DNA of 64,000 bases from an uncultured Alphaproteobacteria bacterium (GTDB lineage Bacteria; Pseudomonadota; Alphaproteobacteria; RF32; CAG-239): positions 124,001-188,000 of the forward strand of contig CAKQDU010000002.1 of assembly GCA_934229625.1 (NCBI GenBank), written 5' to 3'. Made by a program: the position numbers and the translations under genes. Position 1 is the stretch's first letter; each line of letters begins with the position of its first letter. Below are positions 16,429 through 24,886 of the stretch, piece by piece. Below the pieces are notes generated by a model. The model was not told the DNA's origin. It was given only the letters and a program-made list of their open reading frames with translations, and ran no database searches.

Positions 16429-19400
16429 ATGAAAAAATATTTAATCATCTCCGGCATATTTTTTAGTTTAACCGCAAATGTTAATGCTGCAAACTTCACA
16501 GCACAGCAAATTTATTGGCATGCTAAAAATAATAACTCAACAGCTCTATATTATGCCAACAATATAGATGTTACAGATAAAAACGGCAATACAGCATATT
16601 GCTTGGCTTTAAAAGACAAAGACCAACAATCAGCCGATTTATTAACCTACTATGGTGCCAATAAAAACAGCAGCTGTGTTTCTAAAATTAGCGTAAAAGA
16701 TACATTTTTAGGTATTGGGGCAACAGGCTGGACTGTTGTCGGTTTAGCCGCAGTCGGCGGCGGTGTCGCACTTGCAGCCGGTGGCGGCGGAGGAGGTTCT
16801 TCCGGTTCATCTTCTTCTGACAATAAAAATGACAGTACAACAACAAAATTAGATTGTGTACACGGCACGCAAAGCGGAAAAGTTTGTGTTTGCCAAACTG
16901 GCTATACCGGAACTTTATGCGATTCGCTGTCTGATGGCTATATAGAAATTGACGGTACAGTTTACCCTAAACTTGATTGTCAAAACGGCGGTACACAAAC
17001 CGGTGCTGCTTGTTCCTGCTCAACAGGTTACACAGGAACATTGTGTGATTCCTGTACACAATATTATGAAAAAAATACGGCTGGCGAATGTGTGTTAAAA
17101 TCTCTGGAGATTATTGGAACGGAAAATCCTATAAATAACTCTAGTATTAATATAGACAGCAAAGATGCGCAAACCGTCTATGGAATGAATATTCTAAATG
17201 GAATTGAAGCAGAAGGTTTCCTTTCTAAATATTATTACGGAGCTAATGCGTTTGAAGATAATGGCGAAATTTTTATCAACAACACAGGGAATAACGATAT
17301 ATATGGCATAATGGGTTCATCCTCAGAATCAGGAAAAAATTTAGGAATCAAAAATTCTTATTCTCATGCGACTGGAAATATCACTATTTCAAACAATGGC
17401 TCTGGCAATATTTATGGAATGTATAATCTCACATCTCTAGGTAATTCAGCTAATTCACATTATTATAGTACAGGTACTATTTCAATTGAAAACTATGGAA
17501 ATGGTAACATCTATGGAATATATGGTAAAAATAAAGGTGTAAATGCTTATTTCAATAGTAACGGAATAATATCTATAGATAATCACGGCAATGGAAATAT
17601 TTATGGTATCAAAGCTCAATCTGGTTATAATGTAATGTATAGTGATGGGGGTGACGGAACCATTGGCGATTATACAAATGACCTCGGAATTATTAAAATC
17701 ACAAATGACGGCAATGGCAAGAGTTATGGAATTTATGCTGATGATAGAAGCTATAATGTTGGAAACCAATTTTATATTATTCAAACCAGATACGTTAGTA
17801 CCAGCAAAAGTATAATTTCAATTGTAAATAAAGGAAATGGAAATATTTATGGTTTATACGGTAAAAATTCTTGGAATAATGTTTTTATAGATGATTATGA
17901 TAGCAGTAAAAATCTCATCGGAACAATTTCCTTAGCTAATATGGGAGACGGCTTGTCAATTGGCATATATGGCGAAAATAGTTATAATTATAGCTATGAC
18001 AAGTTTAATCAAGGCAATAAAATTGTTGGAACGGTAAAGATACACAATCTTGGAGATGGGGTGGCTATTGGTATGTATGGCAATGGCGGAACTGTTGAAA
18101 ATTCTGGAGATATTATCATCACCCGAGCCGATTTTACCGATGATAATTTAACCGAAGATGATACTTCTGATGATACCACCTACTCTGCTGCAACTTCAAA
18201 AGGCGGAACGGCTATCGGCATTTACGGCGCTAGCGGCACAACTATTAAAAATAACGGAACAATCACTATTGACGGCGCAGAGAAAGCATACGGAATTTGG
18301 GCGGAAGACAGTACGGTCAAAGTTTATAACTATGGTACAATTACCATTGACGGAACTTCTTGTACCGAATGCCAAAACACTGCTAATTCTATTGTTTTGA
18401 ACGGCGGTAAACTATTCCAAGACGGCGAGTTTATTTCAGATGTTATAGACCTTTCGGCTATTGGCGGAACAGTTTTAGCAACGCAAAACTCAAAATTTGT
18501 GGCTAAAAATGCTATTTCCGGTGAGTTAGTTATGAGTTCCGATATTGTCAGCCAAGGCTTTCAAACCTCTTACACTACCAGCAACACCATTGATTCTTTC
18601 GACACAAAAGGCTTAAAACTAAGCTCTCAGTCGGCTTTGTTTAACGCTTCGCTAGCGGAAAACAGGCACGATGTAAATTTAACGATGAAGTCTTTTGATG
18701 AAGTTGTTAAAAATAAATCGTTGGCAAATTTCCTGCAAAATAACTATGCCGCGCAAAACAATGAAAATTTGTTCAGCAGCCTGAAATCATTAGAAAATGT
18801 TGAACAGCTGAATAGCGGTTTGAATGATTTTGCCGGAAAAGACTTGTTCGGACGTATGGCGTTTGAAGACCTGACAATGCTGCGTGAACTTAATTTTGAT
18901 ATGAAGCAGAAAATGTTCGGCAATGATAACGAATATTTTTCGCTTAACGGCAGCACTGCCCCGTTTGCTTTTGACGGCAACAGCGGTTCAAACAGCCGTT
19001 GGGCTATAACCGGACACAAAGACGGCAAACATTCGTACGCTTTTGGTTTTGCCTTCAGCGACATCAACAGCAACGACGGCAGCAGTCATAACAACCGCAA
19101 CGAAAAAATGTTTCAGGTTAGCCTGCCTCTCGGCTATCAGACTAACGGAATTAACTTAACCTCTGCTCCGCAAATCGGCTATTCTTATGGTAATTATAAC
19201 CGCAAAGGCTTTGACAACAGCGATTATAAAGGCACGGTTTCCAAGCAGATGTTCGGCTTGCTAAATGAGGCTCGCTATCCTCTGCAATTCGGCGGCTGGA
19301 CAGTTGCTCCGAGTGCGGAATTTAATGTGGTAAACTACCGCTTAAAAGGTTCGGAAACAGACTACCAGCCGTTTGCGCTGCGCTTAAAATCGCAAAATAA

Positions 19401-19713
19401 TTACTCCGTTGAAACAGGCTTCGGACTTTATGCCGACAAAAATCTGCAACTGGCTAAAGAAAGCAGCCTGAAATTAAACGGCGGTGTGGCGATGTATCAC
19501 GAATTTGCCAATCCATACGCTCTGACCTTAGGGATGAACGGAATGGACGGTTCATTTACGGTTCGTGATGAAAAACGTACGGACAATCGCGCTGTGGTTC
19601 GTACCGGCTTTGAATTTACGCAAGGTAAACTGTCGCTGCTGGGCAATTTGATGTCCTATATTGACAGCGAATACCGCACCAACGCCACTCTGGATTTGAA
19701 ATATAATTTCTAA
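16429..19713 (+). CDS. Autotransporter adhesin-like protein with EGF-like and repeat modules
   Basis: From ATG 16429 the protein is 1094 residues. A signal peptide ends at about NVNA/ANF. The N-terminal part resembles an ankyrin-type repeat (DKNGNTAYCLALKDKDQQ), then comes a hydrophobic glycine-rich segment (TVVGLAAVGGGVALAAGGGG) and a serine linker. Two EGF-like cysteine modules follow (CVHGTQSGKVCVCQTGYTG, CQNGGTQTGAACSCSTGYTG). About seven repeats around GNIYGIYGKN form the passenger and probably fold as a beta-helix. The C-terminus is an autotransporter beta-barrel ending TLDLKYNF with a terminal Phe. It should be exported by Sec and displayed on the cell surface. Codon use in the barrel is richer in GC than in the repeat region, suggesting a mosaic gene. 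Confidence 0.9.
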   Translation: MKKYLIISGIFFSLTANVNAANFTAQQIYWHAKNNNSTALYYANNIDVTDKNGNTAYCLALKDKDQQSADLLTYYGANKNSSCVSKISVKDTFLGIGATGWTVVGLAAVGGGVALAAGGGGGGSSGSSSSDNKNDSTTTKLDCVHGTQSGKVCVCQTGYTGTLCDSLSDGYIEIDGTVYPKLDCQNGGTQTGAACSCSTGYTGTLCDSCTQYYEKNTAGECVLKSLEIIGTENPINNSSINIDSKDAQTVYGMNILNGIEAEGFLSKYYYGANAFEDNGEIFINNTGNNDIYGIMGSSSESGKNLGIKNSYSHATGNITISNNGSGNIYGMYNLTSLGNSANSHYYSTGTISIENYGNGNIYGIYGKNKGVNAYFNSNGIISIDNHGNGNIYGIKAQSGYNVMYSDGGDGTIGDYTNDLGIIKITNDGNGKSYGIYADDRSYNVGNQFYIIQTRYVSTSKSIISIVNKGNGNIYGLYGKNSWNNVFIDDYDSSKNLIGTISLANMGDGLSIGIYGENSYNYSYDKFNQGNKIVGTVKIHNLGDGVAIGMYGNGGTVENSGDIIITRADFTDDNLTEDDTSDDTTYSAATSKGGTAIGIYGASGTTIKNNGTITIDGAEKAYGIWAEDSTVKVYNYGTITIDGTSCTECQNTANSIVLNGGKLFQDGEFISDVIDLSAIGGTVLATQNSKFVAKNAISGELVMSSDIVSQGFQTSYTTSNTIDSFDTKGLKLSSQSALFNASLAENRHDVNLTMKSFDEVVKNKSLANFLQNNYAAQNNENLFSSLKSLENVEQLNSGLNDFAGKDLFGRMAFEDLTMLRELNFDMKQKMFGNDNEYFSLNGSTAPFAFDGNSGSNSRWAITGHKDGKHSYAFGFAFSDINSNDGSSHNNRNEKMFQVSLPLGYQTNGINLTSAPQIGYSYGNYNRKGFDNSDYKGTVSKQMFGLLNEARYPLQFGGWTVAPSAEFNVVNYRLKGSETDYQPFALRLKSQNNYSVETGFGLYADKNLQLAKESSLKLNGGVAMYHEFANPYALTLGMNGMDGSFTVRDEKRTDNRAVVRTGFEFTQGKLSLLGNLMSYIDSEYRTNATLDLKYNF
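17380..18085 (+). repeat. Degenerate coding repeats in the autotransporter passenger
   Basis: Units of about 100-130 bases recur, each centred on a sequence encoding GNGNIYGI or a variant (GNGKSYGIY, GDGLSIGIYG, GDGVAIGMYG). The spacers vary in length and hold Tyr- and Asn-rich loops. Confidence 0.7.
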
Positions 19714-19728
19714 CGCCACCTACAACCT

Positions 19729-19758
19729 AACCGCCTCGCAAAAATCGGGGCGGTTTTT
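19729..19758 (+). terminator. Rho-independent terminator of the autotransporter gene
   Basis: AACCGCC (19729-19735) pairs with GGCGGTT (19749-19755), followed by a T run, 15 bases after the stop codon. Confidence 0.8.
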
Positions 19759-19990
19759 ACTTTTTTATACCTTAAAAAATTAATTCCAAATTTCCCCGAT
19801 TCGTTTCATTTATCCACCATTTTTTCAATTAATTTAATCTCTAAAATTCATTTAATTATATTATAATATATATAAAACATATTGATTTTACGCAATATTT
19901 TTTTAAATGGTTAATGAATCTAAAAGTATTTAAAGAATTTTAAATTTTGCACTTGATTTTCAAAAAAATTAATGGTTAAAAAGGTGCAAA

Positions 19991-20060
19991 AGCACAGGAG
20001 TGCTAAGCTGTAATTAGGCAAGATTAACAGTCTTGACCGAAGGAGTCCTAACGGCTATAA
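19991..20060 (+). ncRNA. Folded leader RNA candidate upstream of the Rep operon
   Basis: AGCAC/GTGCT closes a small hairpin with loop AGGA (19991-20004). Next, AGCTG 20006-20010 pairs with CGGCT 20052-20056 and TTAGG 20014-20018 with CCTAA 20047-20051, enclosing the hairpin CAAGA/TCTTG (20019-20035). Two terminators follow at once. The arrangement suggests a transcription attenuator or a counter-transcribed control region for the Rep gene. The preceding 19759-19990 is very AT-rich (long A/T runs around 19850-19920) and holds no frame; an AT-rich origin or promoter region is possible. Confidence 0.45.
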
Positions 20061-20068
20061 GAAACTCA

Positions 20069-20106
20069 ACTCCACTTAAAAAAATAGGTGGAGTGTCATT
20101 TTTTTT
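20069..20106 (+). terminator. First of two tandem terminators before the Rep operon
   Basis: ACTCCAC (20069-20075) pairs with GTGGAGT (20088-20094) and is followed by TGTCA and eight T residues. Confidence 0.75.
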
Positions 20107-20107
20107 A

Positions 20108-20134
20108 ATCCACCACTACGGTGGATTTTTTTTA
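20108..20134 (+). terminator. Second of two tandem terminators before the Rep operon
   Basis: ATCCACC (20108-20114) pairs with GGTGGAT (20120-20126), loop ACTAC, followed by a run of T residues. It lies about 34 bases before the next start codon. Confidence 0.8.
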
Positions 20135-20167
20135 TACCTTACTAACATTTTTAAAAAGGAGAAAAAT

Positions 20168-20389
20168 ATGAATTTTTTTATTACTCATACGCCCTTGGAA
20201 TTAGCCAAAGGCACTTTGAAAGCTTGTCAAGCTGTTGATGATTTAGAAAACAGCGGAGCTTCTGAACAAGAAATAGTTGAAGCGGAGGAAACTGTAAACC
20301 AGTTGAGTCAACTGATTTCACAGTTTTACCAAGCGCAGTTCAATATTACTGCAGCAAATGATAACAATAAAAGTGGAGAAACAAAATGA
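20168..20389 (+). CDS. Small protein coupled to the Rep gene
   Basis: The ATG at 20168 follows AAAAAGGAGAAAAAT, a strong ribosome binding site; the upstream in-frame extension crosses both terminators and is not credible. The 73-residue product (MNFFITHTPLELAKGTLKAC...) is acidic and helical with a Glu-rich centre (EQEIVEAEETVNQLSQLI) and has no membrane segment. It overlaps the Rep gene by four bases (ATGA), so the two are coupled. A small DNA-binding, copy-control or single-strand-binding role is possible by position, but I do not recognise the family. Confidence 0.7.
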   Translation: MNFFITHTPLELAKGTLKACQAVDDLENSGASEQEIVEAEETVNQLSQLISQFYQAQFNITAANDNNKSGETK

Positions 20390-21627
20390 TAAACCAAACT
20401 GAAACTAAAAATTATAAAGCAATTTGCGACACAATAAGGATTAAACTAAATTTGAATGATTTTAAAATCATTGAAGACAAGTTTGACTCACCGGTTAACA
20501 AAGTTCTGAGTTACTACGGACGTGGAATAGCCACCGCATATCAAGGTATGACTGCTGAAGATAAGCGTCTAAGCCACTATAAACCAAAACTGCTTCTCAT
20601 TAACGGAATGCAGCACGGCGGAAGAAATGTCTATTTGCAGATAGACGTTTCAATTCCAAAATTATTGTACGGAAACAACCTGCAAGAAGTTTGTGACCAA
20701 GATTTCAAACAGTCAGTATTAAAATTACAAAAGGTTTTGATTGAAATGGGAATCAGTGCCAGTCCTAAAATTTTAGCCAACGCACCGATAGTCAGATTTC
20801 ACTCTTGCAAAAACATCATTTTACCTAGAGGACTTGCAACACAAATGGTTGTCAGCAATGTTTCTAAAATTTACTTTGGAGCTCGCTCCAGCAGCGGACA
20901 CACGGACTACCTTAATGGCGGTCATTGCGCTAGATTTCATTATAATGAATACGAAATTGCCGTTTATGACAAAATAGCTGACATTCAACAAATGCGTTTT
21001 TCTCCCAAGAGATGCGTTGACGATGAAGCACACCGGAATTTTCAAAATATTGACATCAATAAACTTGGCAACTTACAAGTACTTCGGCTTGAGGTACGGC
21101 TCAACACTTCAAAAGTTATCCGGCAAAAATTGGCGGAAATAGGCATCACCTTTGATGAAGGTCATATCATAACACTCCGAGATGTGTTTAGCAGTGAAAT
21201 CTCACGTCGACTAAACGCTCATTATTGGAAGAAAATATGTGAAGCTGGACGTTCTATCTATGCTATGAACGATAACAGCGAAAACATTATGGCAAACCTG
21301 GGAAATATGAAACTTAAAAAGAAAATTGAGTTCCTAGGTATGTTAAAACTTATTGATGACTGCGGGGCTTCGTACGCCAGAAAGTTGATTGGAAAAAATG
21401 TTACCTCATTAAAACTCTTCAATCTTGTTAGAAATTACAGTCCTGATGACCGAACGTTAATCAAGATTTTTGGCGATATTGGCAGAAGCATTGTTAAAGA
21501 CGAAGTTATTGTTTTACCAACAGAGGAAAATTACCAACAAAAAACTTTAGAGGAAAAAGAGACTGCTCAAGACCTTCCTCAAAATGTTCTTGAGAATTCG
21601 CAAACTGAATTTAATATAAAGGATTAA
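20386..21627 (+). CDS. Phage/plasmid replication protein, gene II/X type
   Basis: The 413-residue product resembles the rolling-circle initiators of filamentous phages (gpII/gpX family). It has an N-terminal DTIRIKLNL strand, a central YLQIDVSIPKLLYGNNLQE segment that is the best-conserved block of that family, then a YEIAVYDKIADIQQ helix with Tyr and the strand NLQVLRLEVRLNTSK. These proteins nick the double-strand origin through Tyr and prime rolling-circle replication. The C-terminal tail (after about 380) is Gln/Glu-rich and probably flexible. Together with the serine recombinase it suggests an element that replicates after excision. No coat or assembly genes of a filamentous phage are present, so this is not a complete prophage. 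Confidence 0.75.
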   Translation: MINQTETKNYKAICDTIRIKLNLNDFKIIEDKFDSPVNKVLSYYGRGIATAYQGMTAEDKRLSHYKPKLLLINGMQHGGRNVYLQIDVSIPKLLYGNNLQEVCDQDFKQSVLKLQKVLIEMGISASPKILANAPIVRFHSCKNIILPRGLATQMVVSNVSKIYFGARSSSGHTDYLNGGHCARFHYNEYEIAVYDKIADIQQMRFSPKRCVDDEAHRNFQNIDINKLGNLQVLRLEVRLNTSKVIRQKLAEIGITFDEGHIITLRDVFSSEISRRLNAHYWKKICEAGRSIYAMNDNSENIMANLGNMKLKKKIEFLGMLKLIDDCGASYARKLIGKNVTSLKLFNLVRNYSPDDRTLIKIFGDIGRSIVKDEVIVLPTEENYQQKTLEEKETAQDLPQNVLENSQTEFNIKD

Positions 21628-21630
21628 AAA

Positions 21631-21774
21631 ATGACAAATTATTCAAAAAAAAGACAAAGATATGAACCAAAATTCAAACTTAAAAGCTGTCGCATTTGCA
21701 CGGGTATCAACGAGAGAACAACAAGATGGGTATTCAATAGGTGGACAACTTCACCGCATACAACAATATTGTAA
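21631..21774 (+). CDS. Possible 47-residue leader frame overlapping the recombinase
   Basis: ATG 21631 has the better ribosome binding site (AAAGGATTAAAAA) than the recombinase start at 21662, which has none. The frame encodes a basic peptide (MTNYSKKRQRYEPKFKL...) and ends 110 bases inside the recombinase. It may serve to load ribosomes for the recombinase, or be chance. Confidence 0.3.
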   Translation: MTNYSKKRQRYEPKFKLKSCRICTGINERTTRWVFNRWTTSPHTTIL

Positions 21775-23197
21775 GAACAAAAATATCCCCATTATTACCA
21801 CCTATACACCTGCCGAAAGTTCAACCCGAGGAGCTCGCAAAACATTCTTTGAAATGCTGGAATTTGTAAAAAAACAAAAAACGCCTATTGCCATAATTTG
21901 TGATAAGGTTGACCGTCTTCAAAGAGGTTTTAAGGAATACAGTTTCATTATGGATTTGGTTGATAACCACAGTACACAGCTGCATTTTGTAACTGAAGGT
22001 GAAATTATCAGCAAAAATTCAAGTGGACATGAATTTCTAATGTACCATATGAATATTCTATTAGCAGAGGGATGTGTTAGGAATTTGTCGGATAATGTTA
22101 AGCGCGGAATGCGGGAAATGCCAAGCAAGGGTGAATACTTCCACACAGCTCCAGTTGGATATATTAATCAGCGAACCAACCGGCACCAAACTACCATTAT
22201 TATTGACCCTATAATGGGACCGATTGTCAGAAAGCTTTTCCAAGAATACGAAACTGGAATTTACTCATTGGCTGACTTAACCCGTATGGCAGAAGAGTTG
22301 GGATTTAAAACAATACGCGGCAACAAAGCACATAAGCAAACAATTATACGAATGCTCAAAAATCCTTTCTACTACGGCTATATGCGATGTTACGGTCAGC
22401 TTTATCCGCACAATTACGAAAAGCTTATAAACAAAGAACTTTTTGAAAAATGTCAAGACCTCCTCCTTGGGAGGTCTTCTCATAGAAAAAGAAAAGTTGA
22501 TGACCTATATCGCGGGCTTATCCATTGTAAAAATTGCGGAGGCTTAATTACTCCAGATGTCAAGATTAAGCCTAACGGACGTGTGCACAAATATCTGTTT
22601 TGCCCTCATTGTAAAGGCACTCGCATTAACGAAAATATAGTTGACACTAAAATTAAAGATGACCTATGTAGGCTTAAAAAAGTGCCTAAAGAATGGCTAG
22701 AAAAATCCTTGGTAGCAATTCAAAAAGAAGTTAAAGAAAAGCATAAAATTGAAACCGAAGAAAGACGAATTTTGAAAAGTCAAAAAACCCAGTTGGAAAA
22801 TAGCTTAGATGCCTTGCTTGACTTGAAACTCAATAATAGTATTACACTGGAACAATATAATAAAAAATATATAGACATTAACAAAAGAATAGAGAATATC
22901 AGCAATAAATTAATACATTACAATGAGATAACCAAGCAAGGGTTAAATAGCTTGAAAGACTTGCTAATCCTCATTTCTAAGATACCTGACATTTATGAAA
23001 GTTCGAATTCCGATGAAAAACGCAAGATTTTAAATTTACTCTATTCGAACTTATTTTTAGATGGAAAAAATCCTTTATTTTCAATAAGAAAACCTCTAGA
23101 GAACATCCTCTCTAGAGGTCATCGTCTTATGTGGTCGGGGCAACGAGATTCGAACACGCGACATCTTGGTCCCAAACCAAGCGCTCTACCAGGCTGA
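21662..23197 (+). CDS. Large serine recombinase (site-specific integrase)
   Basis: The 511-residue protein has an N-terminal resolvase domain (VAFARVSTREQQDGYSIGGQ, catalytic Ser16; DRLQRGF with the conserved Arg), a recombinase domain around 170-270 and a zinc ribbon (CKNCGG and CPHCKG), followed by a coiled-coil (about 350-430). This is the layout of large serine integrases, which catalyse one-way insertion between attP and attB. The last 22 residues are encoded by the antisense of tRNA-Pro, so the original C-terminus was probably different and the gene was joined to tRNA sequence by the integration itself. There is no ribosome binding site at its start. It is the most likely integrase of this island. 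Confidence 0.9.
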   Translation: MNQNSNLKAVAFARVSTREQQDGYSIGGQLHRIQQYCKNKNIPIITTYTPAESSTRGARKTFFEMLEFVKKQKTPIAIICDKVDRLQRGFKEYSFIMDLVDNHSTQLHFVTEGEIISKNSSGHEFLMYHMNILLAEGCVRNLSDNVKRGMREMPSKGEYFHTAPVGYINQRTNRHQTTIIIDPIMGPIVRKLFQEYETGIYSLADLTRMAEELGFKTIRGNKAHKQTIIRMLKNPFYYGYMRCYGQLYPHNYEKLINKELFEKCQDLLLGRSSHRKRKVDDLYRGLIHCKNCGGLITPDVKIKPNGRVHKYLFCPHCKGTRINENIVDTKIKDDLCRLKKVPKEWLEKSLVAIQKEVKEKHKIETEERRILKSQKTQLENSLDALLDLKLNNSITLEQYNKKYIDINKRIENISNKLIHYNEITKQGLNSLKDLLILISKIPDIYESSNSDEKRKILNLLYSNLFLDGKNPLFSIRKPLENILSRGHRLMWSGQRDSNTRHLGPKPSALPG

Positions 23198-23208
23198 GCT
23201 ATGCCCCG
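23132..23208 (-). tRNA. tRNA-Pro, anticodon TGG
   Basis: On the reverse strand the acceptor CGGGGCA pairs with TGCCCCG, followed by discriminator A and an encoded CCA. The D arm (AGCTCAGCCTGGTAGAGCG), anticodon arm CTTGG-TTTGGGA-CCAAG with anticodon TGG, and T arm with GTTCGAATC are all complete. It is 77 nt including CCA. It is intact despite the insertion, since the island side restores its 3' end. It lies in antisense overlap with the recombinase reading frame. Confidence 0.97.
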
Positions 23209-23258
23209 TCGACCGATTTAGTTATTACAACATATTTTTCTATATTGCAAGCATTTTT

Positions 23259-23978
23259 TTAAATTTTTCTGTTTTTTGGTAAAATCAAGCCTGAATTGCG
23301 AAAACTAAAAATTTCGTTTCTGGTCACAATCAAATGGTCATAGACTTCTATATCCATAGCATCTGCCACCATTCTGATTTCCTCGGTCAGCTGTTTGTCG
23401 GCCGCCGATGGCTTGCATTCGCCGGACGGATGGTTATGCGCCAAAATAATAATCACTGCCTTATTATCCAGAGCCGCCTTAATAATCTCGCGCGGATGCG
23501 CCATAGTTTTATTTACGGTGCCGGTGTTCATCAGCCTATTTCCTTTATAATGCAGCACATCATCAAAGAAAAACACCCTAAACTCTTCTACATCGTTATA
23601 AGCCATCAGCTGACGGCAATAGTCTTCAAACTGGTCCCAATAAGTAATAATCGGTTGATTGCTATCCGAAAAACAAGCGCTGGATGAGCGCAGCGCACAT
23701 GTTGCCACAACTTTGAGCAACGCCAATGTATTTACGCTCAAACCGCACACATCAATCAACTCATGCGCTGGAGCATGTAAAACTCCTCCGATATCGCCAT
23801 ATTTGGCAATCAGTTTTTTAGCAAGCGGCTTTACATCTCGTCTTGGAATAGACATAGTCAAAAGCAGCTCCAAAACCTCATAATCCGGCATACTGGCGCC
23901 GTCATCAGCCAAAAATCTGGCACGCAATCGTTCTCTATGTCCCAGATACAACGGCTTATCTTGTTTTTCGTCTGTCAT
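23259..23978 (-). CDS. radC: RadC family JAB/MPN domain protein
   Basis: The 239-residue protein has an N-terminal helix-hairpin-helix region (DYEVLELLLTMSIPRRDVKPLAKKLI) and a C-terminal JAMM metal site LAHNHPSGECKPSAAD (His181, His183, Asp194). RadC proteins were named for a repair phenotype that was later withdrawn; the true role is unknown, though the metal site points to a hydrolase and the HhH to nucleic-acid contact. Length and domain order are typical. It lies ten bases after map on the same strand and may share its transcript. It marks the first core gene next to the tRNA. Confidence 0.9.
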   Translation of the reverse strand: MTDEKQDKPLYLGHRERLRARFLADDGASMPDYEVLELLLTMSIPRRDVKPLAKKLIAKYGDIGGVLHAPAHELIDVCGLSVNTLALLKVVATCALRSSSACFSDSNQPIITYWDQFEDYCRQLMAYNDVEEFRVFFFDDVLHYKGNRLMNTGTVNKTMAHPREIIKAALDNKAVIIILAHNHPSGECKPSAADKQLTEEIRMVADAMDIEVYDHLIVTRNEIFSFRNSGLILPKNRKI

Positions 23979-23987
23979 CTAACGTCC

Positions 23988-24788
23988 TTATTTATAAGGC
24001 GGTTTATCCATGCCTTTCGGCGAATATGTAAAGATTTCATACCCGTCTTTTGTTACGGCCAAAGAATGTTCAAATTGCGCCGACCAAGCATGGTCGCAGG
24101 TTACAGCCGTCCAGCCGTTAGAAAGAATGACGCCGTCTTTTTTACCCATGTTAATCATCGGTTCAATCGTAAAAATCATGCCTTCTTCCATAATCGGTCC
24201 TGTGCCTTTAACTCCGCAATGCATAACATTCGGTTCATCGTGGAAAACTTTGCCGACACCATGTCCGCAAAACATATCAACCACCGAATAGCCGTATTTA
24301 TGAGCATATTCTTCAATAACTGCGCCGATATCGCCGAAATGCGCGCCTGGTTTAACCACATCAATACCGCGCATCATACATTCGTATGTTACATCGCACA
24401 AACGCTTACCTTTAATTTTGGGTTTTCCGGCAAAATACATACGGCTGGTATCACCGAAATAGCCATCAACAATTGCTGTCACGTCAATATTTAAAATATC
24501 CCCGTCCGCCAGCTTGCGTTCATAATCCGGAATACCATGACAAATGACCTGATTTATGGAAATACAAGTTGCTTTCGGATACCCATGATAGCCTATACAA
24601 GCAGAAACAGCGCCCTTACTTTTCATAAATTCATTGCAAAGGTCGTCCAACTCGCCGGTAGAAACACCGACTTTCACATAATCTGCAATATAATCCAAAC
24701 ATTGAGCAGCCACCTGCCCTGCTTTGCGCATACCGGCAAAATCTTCTTCGCCATAAATTTTGATACCGTTTTTATTTGTGCGAACCAT
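23988..24788 (-). CDS. map: Type I methionine aminopeptidase
   Basis: The 266-residue enzyme removes the initiator Met from new proteins when the second residue is small. The metal ligands are all present: Asp102 (NIDVT), Asp113 (FGDTSRMY), His176 (CGHGVG), Glu209 (FTIEPM) and Glu240. The substrate-binding His of the CHGIPDY block is also in place. No N-terminal zinc or SH3 extension is present, as expected for the bacterial type Ia form. The start ATG at 24788 is preceded by GGGAGA. The gene is followed closely by radC. Confidence 0.97.
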   Translation of the reverse strand: MVRTNKNGIKIYGEEDFAGMRKAGQVAAQCLDYIADYVKVGVSTGELDDLCNEFMKSKGAVSACIGYHGYPKATCISINQVICHGIPDYERKLADGDILNIDVTAIVDGYFGDTSRMYFAGKPKIKGKRLCDVTYECMMRGIDVVKPGAHFGDIGAVIEEYAHKYGYSVVDMFCGHGVGKVFHDEPNVMHCGVKGTGPIMEEGMIFTIEPMINMGKKDGVILSNGWTAVTCDHAWSAQFEHSLAVTKDGYEIFTYSPKGMDKPPYK

Positions 24789-24886
24789 AATAAAAAATCT
24801 CCCTTAACTCTTTTGTTTTACACATATAACATTCTGCGATAAAAGACAAGAGTTAAGAGAGATAATAACACGTTATATAAAAATAA

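Larger units (their letters stand above)
864..23208. mobile_element. Putative integrative island next to tRNA-Pro; left boundary uncertain
   Basis: The right end is defined by the complete tRNA-Pro gene whose 3' end faces the island and by the serine recombinase that runs into it. The 14-mer GGGGCAACGAGATT in the tRNA 3' end recurs in the same orientation at 862-875 and, with changes, at 7753, giving candidate left boundaries. The content (Rep, recombinases, DUF3768, Fic, Panacea, hsdR nearby) is typical of accessory DNA, and AT content is higher than in the core on the right. The element may be several nested insertions and could extend beyond the left edge. Confidence 0.45.

Noticed and set aside
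23091..23117. CCTCTAGAG/CTCTAGAGG hairpin at the recombinase end as a terminator
   Set aside because: No T run follows on either strand; it may be part of an attachment site, but there is no further support.
23130..23197. C-terminal peptide SGQRDSNTRHLGPKPSALPG as a protein domain
   Set aside because: It is the antisense translation of the tRNA-Pro gene, a well-known annotation artefact, not a domain.
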